Below are positions 6,113-13,614 of a stretch of DNA of 14,321 nt, piece by piece. Position numbers and translations under genes: made by a program. The notes under the pieces were generated by a model, which saw nothing but the letters and a program-made list of their open reading frames with translations, was not told the origin of the DNA and did not search any database. Position 1 is the first letter of the stretch. Every line of letters begins with the position of its first letter. Source of the DNA: Betaproteobacteria bacterium SG8_40 (GTDB taxonomy: Bacteria > Pseudomonadota > Gammaproteobacteria > Burkholderiales > Eutrophovitaceae); the NCBI GenBank assembly GCA_001304425.1, contig LJTS01000063.1, forward strand, positions 1 through 14,321. The letters run 5' to 3'.

Positions 6113-7147
6113 ATGCTGATATTGGGTATCGAAAGCTCGTGCGACGAAACCGGCGTCGCGCTCTATGACACGGTTTCCGGCCTGCTCGGGCACAGCGTCC
6201 ACTCCCAGATCGCGCTGCACGCCGAGTATGGCGGTGTGGTGCCCGAACTGGCCTCGCGGGACCATGTGCGACGCTTGCTGCCAATGATCAAGGCCCTGCT
6301 GCTGGAGCATGGGCGCACCGTGCGGGACATCGAGGGCATAGCCTATACCGAAGGGCCGGGCCTTGCCGGCGCCCTGCTCGTGGGCGCCTCTGTCGGGGCA
6401 GCACTCGGATACGCCTTGACTGTGCCGGTAGTGGGCATTCACCACCTGGAGGCCCACCTGCTCTCCCCTCTGCTTGCCAGGCCAGCGCCCGACTTCCCCT
6501 TCGTCGCCCTGCTGGTGTCCGGAGGCCATACGCAACTCATGGCGGTCGAAGGACCGGGTCGCTACCAACTGCTGGGAGAAACACGCGACGATGCCGCCGG
6601 AGAAGCCTTCGACAAGACTGCCAAGCTGCTGGGACTGCCCTATCCGGGCGGCCCGGCGCTGGCACACCTTGCCGGGAGCGGGGACCCCGGGCGCTTCAGG
6701 CTGCCGCGCCCGATGCTGGACCAGGACAATCTGGACTTCAGTTTCAGCGGGCTGAAGACCGCCGTAGCGACGCTCACCGAACAGCTCGGCGCAGACTCCG
6801 TAGAAGTGAGCATGCGAGACAAGGCCGATATCGCGGCCGGGTTTCAGGAAGCGATCGTCGACGTGCTGGTGGCCAGGTGCGCGCGGGCGATTTCGCAGAC
6901 TGCAATGTCGCAACTGGTAGTGGCCGGCGGCGTTGGCGCCAACCGGCGGTTGCGTGAGCGCATCGATGCGGCCGGCAAGAAAGCCGGATTTCGGGTGTTT
7001 TATCCGCCGGTAGAACTGTGCACCGACAATGGCGCCATGATCGCTTTCGCGGGCGCGATGCGAATCAGCCAGGGGGCGCGCGGCGCACTGCCTTTCAACG
7101 TGCGTCCGCGCTGGGAACTGGGCTCACTTTCGGCCATCGGGCGATGA
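6113..7147 (+). CDS. tsaD: tRNA N6-adenosine threonylcarbamoyltransferase TsaD
   Basis: A 344-residue enzyme that, with TsaB and TsaE, moves the threonylcarbamoyl group from TsaC-made threonylcarbamoyl-AMP to A37 of ANN-decoding tRNAs (t6A). The ASKHA nucleotide-binding fold is clear: MLILGIESSCDETGVALYD at the start, metal-binding His111 and His115 in HHLEAH, VSGGHTQL (135-142), DDAAGEAFDKTAKLLGLPYP (159-178), NLDFSFSGLKTA (206-217), AGGVGANRRLR (271-281) and CTDNGAMIAFAG (303-314). Length is typical. No good Shine-Dalgarno precedes the ATG, but the N-terminus matches the family exactly. It is divergent from rpsU, a common proteobacterial layout, and its last 24 bp overlap the end of plsY on the other strand. 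The tRNA-Ile2 in this window reads AUA and should be one of its substrates. Confidence 0.98.
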   Translation: MLILGIESSCDETGVALYDTVSGLLGHSVHSQIALHAEYGGVVPELASRDHVRRLLPMIKALLLEHGRTVRDIEGIAYTEGPGLAGALLVGASVGAALGYALTVPVVGIHHLEAHLLSPLLARPAPDFPFVALLVSGGHTQLMAVEGPGRYQLLGETRDDAAGEAFDKTAKLLGLPYPGGPALAHLAGSGDPGRFRLPRPMLDQDNLDFSFSGLKTAVATLTEQLGADSVEVSMRDKADIAAGFQEAIVDVLVARCARAISQTAMSQLVVAGGVGANRRLRERIDAAGKKAGFRVFYPPVELCTDNGAMIAFAGAMRISQGARGALPFNVRPRWELGSLSAIGR

Positions 7148-7777
7148 GTCGCCACCTCCGCGCTTGAGCCTGATACGGCTTTCCGTGCCTGCACGGAGCT
7201 TGGCAATGTTGCCGCGGTGACGCCAGAGCAGCAGGGCAGCCATACACAACACCGCCAGCGTGAACCACGATTGGCCGAAGGTGACCCATGCCGCCACAGG
7301 CGCTGTCAGTGCCGCGGTAATTGCCGCCAGCGAGGAATACCGCGTTACAACGGCGACCAGAATCCACACGCCCAGAATGACGGCGCCCATCGCCGCATTC
7401 ATGACGACCAGGATCCCCGCCGCGGTGGCAACGCCCTTGCCGCCGCGAAAGCCGAAAAAGACCGGGTACAAGTGCCCGAGAAAAGCGGCGAGCGCCACGC
7501 TCGCGAGCGTGAACTCCCCGATCTGATGCGGCGCATCGAGCATCGTCGTTCCAATGCGCTGGGCAAGCCATAGCGCTAATCCGCCTTTTACCGCGTCGCC
7601 CAACAAAGTCAGAAGCGCCGCAGTTTTGCTACCGGTACGCAACACGTTGGTGGCGCCCGGATTGCACGATCCATACTGATGGGGGCTGGGCAAACCCATC
7701 GCCCGGCTGACGACCACCGCGAACGAGATCGAACCGATCAGATAACCGGCGAGGATGAAAACAAGGCTTGAAAACAT
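7124..7777 (-). CDS. plsY: Glycerol-3-phosphate acyltransferase PlsY
   Basis: A 217-residue inner-membrane enzyme that acylates glycerol-3-phosphate using acyl-phosphate made by PlsX, the first membrane step of phospholipid synthesis. The three family motifs are present in order: GSISFAVVVSR (15-25), YGSCNPGATNVLRTG (35-49, with the GATN phosphate-binding loop) and GHLYPVFFGFRGGKGVAT (101-118). Hydrophobic segments lie at about 4-24, 53-74, 90-108, 118-145 and 149-186, followed by a basic tail. AAGGAG lies four bases before the ATG and overlaps the xerD stop, so translation is probably coupled to xerD. The 3' end overlaps tsaD by 24 bp. Confidence 0.97.
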   Translation of the reverse strand: MFSSLVFILAGYLIGSISFAVVVSRAMGLPSPHQYGSCNPGATNVLRTGSKTAALLTLLGDAVKGGLALWLAQRIGTTMLDAPHQIGEFTLASVALAAFLGHLYPVFFGFRGGKGVATAAGILVVMNAAMGAVILGVWILVAVVTRYSSLAAITAALTAPVAAWVTFGQSWFTLAVLCMAALLLWRHRGNIAKLRAGTESRIRLKRGGGDSSPDGRK

Positions 7778-7786
7778 CAGACTCCT

Positions 7787-8683
7787 TTAGCCGCGCGGGT
7801 GGTGCCTGGTGTGCAATTCCTTGAGGCGCTCTCGGGCTACGTGGGTGTAAATCTGTGTCGTCGAGATGTCCGTATGCCCGAGCAGCATCTGCACGATGCG
7901 CAAATCGGCTCCGTGGTTGAGCAGGTGCGTTGCAAAGGCATGGCGCAGGGTGTGCGGCGAAACCTTCTTGCGAATCCCCGAAGCCTCCGCGTAGCGCTTG
8001 ATCAGATTCCAGAAAGCCTGCCGCGTCATGGAGTGCGCGCGCGCGGTTACAAACAGTGCGTCGCTGGTTCGCGCGCCAAGCAGCGCCGGTCTCGCATCGG
8101 CCAGATAGCGCCTGATCCAGTCAAGCGCCTCCTCTCCCACCGGCACCAGGCGCTCCTTGGACCCCTTGCCCAGCACGCGCAATACCCCGGCGTCGCGATT
8201 TAGCTGGCCAAGGTTCAAGGACACCAGTTCGGAAACGCGCAGACCGCTCGCATAGAGCGTTTCAAGCATCGCCCTGTCGCGTAAGCCAAGCGCGGTGTGC
8301 ACGTCGGGCGCGAGGAGGAGTGACTGTACGTCATCCTCGGTCAACACCCCCGGCAGGCTTCTCGGCAGTTTGGGTGCCTCGATTTCGAGACTCGGATCAA
8401 CGCTGATGCGCCCTTCGCGATGCAAGTAGCGATAGAAGCGCTTGAGACTCGAGAGCAAGCGCGCCGCGGAGCGCGGTTTGATGCTGTTCTTGAAACGCGC
8501 CGCGAGATACGCGAGCAGATCACTGCGCCCGGCTTCCAGCAGAGACTTCTGCCTCGACTCGGCGAGCCATTCGGCAAAAATCCTCAAATCCCGGTGATAG
8601 CTGTCGAGCGAGTTGCGCGACAGGCCGTCCTCCAGCCACAGCGCATCGCAAAACTCGTCCAGCAATCCGGCATTGTTACTCAT
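7787..8683 (-). CDS. xerD: Site-specific tyrosine recombinase XerD
   Basis: A 298-residue recombinase, the same length as E. coli XerD, that with XerC resolves chromosome dimers at dif under FtsK control. The catalytic set is complete and at family positions: Arg149 (GLRVSE), Lys173 (GKGSKER), His244 and Arg247 (SPHTLRH), His270 (LLGH) and the nucleophile Tyr279 (IYTH). The N-terminal SAM-like core-binding domain spans about 1-105. I chose the ATG at 8683 (MSNNAGLLDEFCDALWLEDG), which fits the family and leaves 10 bp to the ogt stop. The frame stays open to 8893, but the added residues look non-coding and overlap ogt. The lack of an island or phage context, and the position between ogt and plsY, mark it as the housekeeping recombinase. 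Confidence 0.96.
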   Translation of the reverse strand: MSNNAGLLDEFCDALWLEDGLSRNSLDSYHRDLRIFAEWLAESRQKSLLEAGRSDLLAYLAARFKNSIKPRSAARLLSSLKRFYRYLHREGRISVDPSLEIEAPKLPRSLPGVLTEDDVQSLLLAPDVHTALGLRDRAMLETLYASGLRVSELVSLNLGQLNRDAGVLRVLGKGSKERLVPVGEEALDWIRRYLADARPALLGARTSDALFVTARAHSMTRQAFWNLIKRYAEASGIRKKVSPHTLRHAFATHLLNHGADLRIVQMLLGHTDISTTQIYTHVARERLKELHTRHHPRG

Positions 8684-8693
8684 GCCGGGAACG

Positions 8694-9188
8694 CTAACGG
8701 TTGGCGGCGCCACTTTCGTGCGCGAGCAACCAGCGTTTGATGTTGAGTTCGTGTTCGCCGGTGGCGTGCATGAACCCCCCAATACCGTTTCGTGCAACGA
8801 TGCGGTGGCAGGGAATGATGAGCGGAATTCTGTTATCGCCGCAAGCACCGCCGACCGCCCGCGCTGCAGAATCAAGCCGTTTCGCAACGTCACCGTAAGT
8901 CAATGTCTGGCCGGCGGGAATCGAGCACATGACCTCCCAGACCCGTTTGCGAAATTCGCTGCCCTGGACCTTGAGCGGAAGATCGAACTCGAACCTTGCG
9001 TCCGCAAGATAGTGCTCGACCTGATGGACACCCTCGCGAGCCAGCGCGTTTGCGGCTTCCCGCGTCCTGACGTCCGTCGGCAAGTAGTCGATGCCGGTGA
9101 CTGCTCCCCCGTCAGTGCTGATGCCGAGCACGGCGAACGGCGTCCGGTGCAGGGCATCGAAATGTGCCGTCGAATCATGCGGTGTCAT
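8694..9188 (-). CDS. ogt: Methylated-DNA--[protein]-cysteine S-methyltransferase (Ogt type)
   Basis: A 164-residue suicide repair protein that removes the alkyl group from O6-alkylguanine (and O4-alkylthymine) onto its own cysteine. The active site IIPCHRIVARNGIGGF is intact (Cys127), with the recognition-helix TYGDVAKRL (Tyr98) and the base-flipping Arg110 in ARAVGG. The usual GNP-like turn before the active site reads GDNRIP, with Arg where Pro is common. There is no AraC-like Ada domain, so it is the constitutive Ogt form. I chose the ATG at 9188 because its ATG overlaps the TGA of the TRAP permease (ATGA), implying coupling. A TTG at 9203, five bases after GGAGGG, is a credible alternative adding five residues. 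Confidence 0.93.
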   Translation of the reverse strand: MTPHDSTAHFDALHRTPFAVLGISTDGGAVTGIDYLPTDVRTREAANALAREGVHQVEHYLADARFEFDLPLKVQGSEFRKRVWEVMCSIPAGQTLTYGDVAKRLDSAARAVGGACGDNRIPLIIPCHRIVARNGIGGFMHATGEHELNIKRWLLAHESGAANR

Positions 9189-11086
9189 CTTGTACGCAAC
9201 CAATGCAACCCTCCCGCGATCGCCATGATGACAAATCCAGCCAGATCCGTCGACACGGCGGGATAGGTGAGCAACAAACCGCCTACGGCGAGCATTAGGC
9301 GCTCATGCAATTGGGTTTCCTGGCGCAACCAGTTCTGGGCGCCGGCGGCAAGGCCGAGAATTCCCATAGCTGCCGTGACTACAGTCAGCGCGATCGAGGC
9401 GGGTTCGCCCTTGAGCAGCAGCCCGGTACCGGCGGGGCTCAGCACCAGCATGAACGGTACGATGAATGCTGGAAGAGTGTATTTCCATGACTGCAATGTC
9501 GTGCGATACGGATTGCCGCCCGTGATTGCCGCGGCGGCGAACGGTGACAGCGCGGTCGGCGGCGAGACTTCCGACAGGACTGCGTAATAGAAAATGAACA
9601 TGTGCGCCGCATAGTCAGGAACACCCACCTGGGTCAGCGCCGGCGCCGCGATAACGGCGCAAATGATGTAGGACGCGGTAACCGGCACCGCCAGTCCGAC
9701 GACCCACACGACCAGCGCGGTAAATAACGCCGTGAGGAAAAGACTGCCCCCTGCATAACCAACCACGATAGAGGAAAATTTCAGCCCCAGCCCCGTCAAG
9801 GAAACAACGCCGACGATAATACCGGCAGCAGCACAGGTCACCGCGACGTTGACGACGCCGGTCGATCCCGAAGCCAGCGCCCGGGCCAGGCGCGGCGGAT
9901 TGAGCCTCGAATCACGGCGGATAAAACTGACCGCATAGGCGACGACAATTGCCCAGAACACAGCCATGATGGGTGAAAAACCATTGAGCAGCATCGCGAC
10001 AATGGCCACCAGCGGCAAAAAGAAATAGCCATGCCGCGCGAGGTGATACCAGACGTTGCCGGCGGTCTCCTGCGCGACTGCGCCCTTGCCGAAACGCCGT
10101 CCGTCAATATCCACCATAAAGAACAGCGACAGGTAATAAAGGCAGGCGGGCAGAATTGCCATCCGCAACACTTCGAGATATGGAATCTTGAGAAACTCGG
10201 CAATCAGGAATGCCGCTGCTCCCATAATCGGTGGACACAGAATGGCGCCAAGCCCGCCCGCCGACAACAGCCCGCCCGCCTCGTTCTTCGGATAACCGGC
10301 CTTGGTGAGCATCGGATGCGCCACCGATCCGATGGTCACCGTAGTGGCAACGCCACTACCCGAGGCACCGCCGAGCAGGAAAGAGGACAAGACCACGCTG
10401 CGCGCAGCGGCGTTACGTGAACGCCCCATTGCCGCTATCGAGAAATCAATGAAGAAACGCCCGGCGCCGGAAGTCGCAAGGAATGCGCCGAAAATGGTGA
10501 ACATGATGATCAACGTCGAAGCAACATCCACCGCCGAACCGTAGATGCCCTCAAGGGTAATGACCATGTGGCCGACGATGCGCCCGAGATCGTAACCGCG
10601 ATGCGCCCATGGCGCGGGAAGATAGGCGCCCAGCATGGCGTAGGCGAGAAAGGCGCCGACCACGACGGGCATGATCCAGCCCGATGCCCGCCGGACTGCT
10701 TCGAGCACAAGGGCGATGGCGACCACCCCGACGACAAGATCGGCAGAGTTCGGTGAAGTCGCGCGATCGTATAGAGCGTCGCCCCCGGAGATGAGATAAA
10801 CGGCGACACTGACGCTCGCTGCCATCAGCAGCCAGTCCCACCAGGCGATGCGGCCGCGAAACCGCGCGGCAAACGGAAAGGTCAGGAAACACAGTGACAG
10901 AATCAGGGAGACGTGAGCAACGCGCAATACAGGAGCGGAAACCACTTCGTAGGCGGCGTAAAGGTGGAACAGCGACGTGGCAATTGCGAGCACCATGACG
11001 GCCTGCCGGGCCCAACCCTGCAGTGAATCGGCGCTGCCCTCCTCCTCCTCGACAAGTCGTTGCGCGCTTGTCTGTACTTCGCTCAT
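9185..11086 (-). CDS. TRAP transporter permease, fused small and large subunits (4TM/12TM), TAXI-associated
   Basis: A 633-residue inner-membrane protein taking up an unidentified solute with the ion gradient, using the adjacent TAXI binding protein. The N-terminal half of the small-subunit (DctQ-like) part has hydrophobic segments at about 28-46, 54-74, 83-100 and 115-131. The large-subunit (DctM-like) part follows, with GAFLATSGAGRFFIDFSIAA (200-219), the loop LLGGASGSGVATTVTIGSVA (237-256), GGLGAILCPPIMGAAAFLIA (277-296) and the end-half signature LSEVSPPTALSPFAAAAITG (504-523). Two extra hydrophobic segments at about 563-583 and 597-630 form a C-terminal extension seen in some fused permeases. 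The N-terminus has an acidic patch (VEEEEG). It follows the TAXI gene by 18 bp, and its stop overlaps the ogt start. Confidence 0.95.
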   Translation of the reverse strand: MSEVQTSAQRLVEEEEGSADSLQGWARQAVMVLAIATSLFHLYAAYEVVSAPVLRVAHVSLILSLCFLTFPFAARFRGRIAWWDWLLMAASVSVAVYLISGGDALYDRATSPNSADLVVGVVAIALVLEAVRRASGWIMPVVVGAFLAYAMLGAYLPAPWAHRGYDLGRIVGHMVITLEGIYGSAVDVASTLIIMFTIFGAFLATSGAGRFFIDFSIAAMGRSRNAAARSVVLSSFLLGGASGSGVATTVTIGSVAHPMLTKAGYPKNEAGGLLSAGGLGAILCPPIMGAAAFLIAEFLKIPYLEVLRMAILPACLYYLSLFFMVDIDGRRFGKGAVAQETAGNVWYHLARHGYFFLPLVAIVAMLLNGFSPIMAVFWAIVVAYAVSFIRRDSRLNPPRLARALASGSTGVVNVAVTCAAAGIIVGVVSLTGLGLKFSSIVVGYAGGSLFLTALFTALVVWVVGLAVPVTASYIICAVIAAPALTQVGVPDYAAHMFIFYYAVLSEVSPPTALSPFAAAAITGGNPYRTTLQSWKYTLPAFIVPFMLVLSPAGTGLLLKGEPASIALTVVTAAMGILGLAAGAQNWLRQETQLHERLMLAVGGLLLTYPAVSTDLAGFVIMAIAGGLHWLRTR

Positions 11087-11104
11087 TGTTCCGTCAGCTT
11101 CGAA

Positions 11105-12070
11105 TCAGCTCGCATGTTCCGCAGTCACGCCGCGCTCGCGATAGAACTCTATTGCAGCGGGATGGTAAGGAATCGGTGAAATCCTGAGCGCCTGATTCTC
11201 GATTCGAATCTGGCTTGCGTCCTTGTGCACGCTCTCTAGCGCATCAAGATTGTCGTACATGATCGCAAGGACTTCGCGCACCAGTTCATCGGGCATGCTG
11301 GCGCTGGCAAACATCACGTTCCATACATCCACGTTCTTCGCATCGGCAACCATCCCGGGATAGGTTTCTTTCGGAATGATGCCGGGCGCATACAGGGGGC
11401 CGAATTTCGCGTTCATCTTCGGCACTGCATCGGCGTGGTCGAGCAACTGTATGGTCAATCCCGGCGTGGCCGCCAGATCGGTTGCCGCCGCGGTGGGAAT
11501 GCCTGCGGCAAAAAAGAACGCCTGGATTTTCCCGTCCTTGAGCGCATTCACCGACTCAACCGCCGACAGGCGTTCGCGCTCTACCGACTGGTCGATGCCA
11601 TAGGCTTCGAGGATGCGCGTTGCCATCACTTCGGTGGCACTGCCGGGCGAGCCGACCGATACGCGCTTGCCCGACAGGTCTTTCAATTCCCGTATCCCTG
11701 TTTGTTGCACCGTCACGGCATGCATGCGATTCGGGTACAGCACGGCGAGCGCGCGGATCGGCAGCGGATTGCCGTCGAAACGATCACGCCCATTCAGAGC
11801 GTCAAAAGCGGCGTCGACCATTGCGAATCCCATGTCGGCCTGGTCGTTGCCAACCAGCTTGAGGTTATCCACGGATCCGCCAGTCACCTCCGAGGTCACC
11901 TGGAAGCCAGGCATTTTCTTGGAAAGGACATTTGCCAACGCACCGCCCAGCGGGTAGTACACGCCGCCGGTGCCGCCGGTAGTAATCGACAGCATCTGCT
12001 GCTTCTCTCCGCAACCGGCCGCAAATAAAAACACCATTCCGCAAGCCGCAACAAGATTACGCAGGCTCAT
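11105..12070 (-). CDS. TAXI-family TRAP solute-binding lipoprotein
   Basis: A 321-residue extracytoplasmic substrate receptor for the adjacent fused TRAP permease. TTGGTGGVYYPLGGALANVL (30-49) is the TAXI family signature; EVTGGSVDNLKLVGNDQADM (61-80) and KDLSGKRVSVGSPGSATEV (130-148) also fit. I chose the ATG at 12070, eight bases after GAGG. It begins with a short lipoprotein signal, MSLRNLVAACGMVFLFAAGC, with the lipid-modified cysteine at 20. An upstream ATG at 12106 lacks a ribosome-binding site and would put 12 polar residues ahead of the signal. Residue +2 is Gly, not Asp, which by the E. coli Lol rule would favour the outer membrane; whether that rule holds here is unknown. TAXI substrates characterised elsewhere include glutamate and other organic acids, and the substrate cannot be read from sequence. 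Confidence 0.94.
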   Translation of the reverse strand: MSLRNLVAACGMVFLFAAGCGEKQQMLSITTGGTGGVYYPLGGALANVLSKKMPGFQVTSEVTGGSVDNLKLVGNDQADMGFAMVDAAFDALNGRDRFDGNPLPIRALAVLYPNRMHAVTVQQTGIRELKDLSGKRVSVGSPGSATEVMATRILEAYGIDQSVERERLSAVESVNALKDGKIQAFFFAAGIPTAAATDLAATPGLTIQLLDHADAVPKMNAKFGPLYAPGIIPKETYPGMVADAKNVDVWNVMFASASMPDELVREVLAIMYDNLDALESVHKDASQIRIENQALRISPIPYHPAAIEFYRERGVTAEHAS

Positions 12071-12170
12071 ACCAGTGACCTCACCGTCTTTCGTCAAAGG
12101 AGACATCCAGAGATTGCGCGCAGTCAGACCGAAGCCATCACACCCTGGTCGGCATCAGGCGCGCCCCCGC

Positions 12171-12179
12171 ATTGTAGCA
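12171..12179 (-). promoter_or_regulatory. Candidate extended -10 promoter of the TAXI-TRAP-ogt-xerD-plsY run
   Basis: On the minus strand TGCTACAAT gives TACAAT (12171-12176) with TG one base upstream. No -35 hexamer is convincing, which extended -10 promoters tolerate. The palindrome GAATATTC (12183-12190) lies in the spacer and could be an operator half. The leader to the TAXI ATG would be about 94 bases. Confidence 0.4.
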
Positions 12180-12257
12180 AGCGAATATTCCGCGCCACGC
12201 ATGCACTGACAATACGTGTGCGCCAAAGCCGCACATGATCCGGGACAGACCGCAGAC

Positions 12258-12286
12258 AAAAAAATGGCGACCTTCCGGTCGCCATT
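12258..12286 (-). terminator. Intrinsic terminator after rplS
   Basis: AATGGCGACC (12263-12272) and GGTCGCCATT (12277-12286) form a perfect 10-bp stem with a TTCC loop, followed on the minus strand by seven T. It ends the rpsP-rimM-trmD-rplS transcript and separates it from the TAXI-TRAP run. Confidence 0.93.
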
Positions 12287-12334
12287 CTTCGAGCAGCGCA
12301 GCGCACCCGAGGGCGCGCCTTGCCCGGCCGCTGC

Positions 12335-12775
12335 TTATTCGGCTGCCGTGTTCTCTTGCCCGGCTTCAGCATCGGCGGGCGCTTCGGTTGCGCCGTTGTC
12401 GGCTTGCGATCGCTTGCCGGACATGCTGAGCTTTTCGCGGATACGGGCCGACTTGCCGGAACGATCGCGAAGATAATAGAGCTTGGCGCGGCGTACGGCA
12501 CCACGGCGCTTGACTTCGATTCCGGCGATCAACGGTGAGTGAGTCTGGAAAGTGCGCTCGACGCCTTCACCGGAGGATATCTTGCGTACGACAAACGAGG
12601 AATTGAGTCCGCGGTTGCGCTTTCCAATCACCACACCTTCAAACGCCTGAACACGCGTGCGCTCGCCCTCAACAACGTTCACGCTCACAACGACGGTATC
12701 GCCCGGGAAAAAGTCCGGCACAGTCTTGCCCAACCGTTCGATTTCTTCCTGTTCCAGTTTCGCGATCAAGTTCAT
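12335..12775 (-). CDS. rplS: Large ribosomal subunit protein L19
   Basis: A 146-residue protein of the 50S subunit lying at the interface with the 30S subunit. The core (1-116) is canonical: LEQEEIERLGKTVPDFFPGD, VRVQAFEGVVIGKRNRG-like segments at 41-57, SSGEGVERTFQTHSPLIAGI (67-86) and VRRAKLYYLRDRSGKSARIR (94-113). E. coli L19 has 115 residues. Here about 30 more follow, poor in hydrophobics and rich in Ala, Glu, Asp and Gly, unusual for an rRNA-binding protein and probably disordered. AGGAG lies nine bases before the ATG, inside the end of trmD, whose stop is three bases upstream, so translation is likely coupled. Confidence 0.97.
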   Translation of the reverse strand: MNLIAKLEQEEIERLGKTVPDFFPGDTVVVSVNVVEGERTRVQAFEGVVIGKRNRGLNSSFVVRKISSGEGVERTFQTHSPLIAGIEVKRRGAVRRAKLYYLRDRSGKSARIREKLSMSGKRSQADNGATEAPADAEAGQENTAAE

Positions 12776-12778
12776 CTC

Positions 12779-13561
12779 TTACACTCCTGTTCCTGTCTTT
12801 TCCGCCTCGCCGTATTCGGCCTGGTATTCCTCCAGCAACATCGCCTGCTCGGCGTTGAGCCGTATTCCTGCGAGCAGGTCGGGCCTGCGCCGCCATGTCC
12901 TTCCAAGTGCCTGTTTCAACCGCCAACGCCGTATTTCGGCGTGGTTCCCGGACAACAGCACCGGTGGCACAGATAACCCGTCAACCACCTCGGGCCGCGT
13001 GTAATGGGGACAATCCAGTATCCCGTCCACAAACGACTCTTGTGCCGCCGATTCATCATCGTTCAGCACGCCCGGGATGCGACGAACGATGCTGTCGATC
13101 ATCACCATCGCCGGCAACTCGCCCCCGGAGACCACAAAGTCTCCAATCGAAACCTCTTCGTCGATTTCCAGCTCGATGAGCCTTTCGTCGACGCCTTCGT
13201 AACGCCCCGCCAACAACACCAGGCCGTCGGCTTCCGACAGTTCGTCCACCAACGCCTGATCGAGCCGCCTTCCCTGCGGGGACAGGTACACGGCACGACT
13301 ATGGCGCACGCCGCAGCTCATCTGGCGCGCTTTTGCCGCCCGAAGCGCTTTCACAAGCGGCTCGACCAGCATGACCATACCCGGCCCGCCGCCATACGGC
13401 CTGTCGTCCACGCTGCGGTAGGCATTCACCGCAAACTCGCGCGGATTCCAAAGCACGAGTTCAAAATGCCCGCGTTCCCGCGCTCGCTGCGTGATGCCAT
13501 GCTCCGTCAGCGCGTCGAACATGCCTGGGAACAGCGTCACCACATCGAAGCGCTTCATCAT
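12779..13561 (-). CDS. trmD: tRNA (guanine37-N1)-methyltransferase TrmD
   Basis: A 260-residue SPOUT methyltransferase that methylates G37 next to the anticodon of CNN-decoding tRNAs and prevents +1 frameshifting. FDVVTLFPGMFDAL opens the protein, and SVDDRPYGGGPGMVM is at 50-64. The S-adenosylmethionine knot is formed by YLSPQG (92-97), LAGRYEGVDERL (117-128) and SIGDFVVSGGELPAMV (138-153). LDCPHYTRPE is at 182-191 and GNHAEIRRWR at 205-214. Two consecutive ATG codons (13561 and 13558) could start it; AGAGGTG lies just upstream of both. It is 53 bp after rimM and three bases before rplS, the canonical order. Confidence 0.98.
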   Translation of the reverse strand: MMKRFDVVTLFPGMFDALTEHGITQRARERGHFELVLWNPREFAVNAYRSVDDRPYGGGPGMVMLVEPLVKALRAAKARQMSCGVRHSRAVYLSPQGRRLDQALVDELSEADGLVLLAGRYEGVDERLIELEIDEEVSIGDFVVSGGELPAMVMIDSIVRRIPGVLNDDESAAQESFVDGILDCPHYTRPEVVDGLSVPPVLLSGNHAEIRRWRLKQALGRTWRRRPDLLAGIRLNAEQAMLLEEYQAEYGEAEKTGTGV

Positions 13562-13614
13562 TCAGGCACCTCTGACAACCGTGGCCTGGATAACCATTCC
13601 CGGCAATCGGGCAA

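Noticed and set aside
5972..6913. 313-codon minus-strand open frame opposite tsaD
   Set aside because: It covers the catalytic region of a clearly functional TsaD and also runs over the rpsU promoter; its composition (His, Gln, Arg-rich) is typical of a shadow frame.
7787..8683. Tyrosine recombinase as evidence of an integrated mobile element
   Set aside because: Length, motif positions and context fit housekeeping XerD; no attachment repeats or cargo genes are nearby.
8684..8893. N-terminal extension of xerD by 70 residues
   Set aside because: The extra residues overlap ogt and look non-coding; the protein starting at 8683 has exactly the family length and catalytic spacing.
12171..12200. 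Sigma-54 promoter upstream of the TAXI gene (TGGCGCG ... TTGC)
   Set aside because: The GG and GC elements are not at the required 10-base separation; the nearest pairings are off.
12124..12504. 126-codon minus-strand open frame between TAXI and rplS
   Set aside because: It mostly reads rplS out of frame and crosses the rplS terminator.
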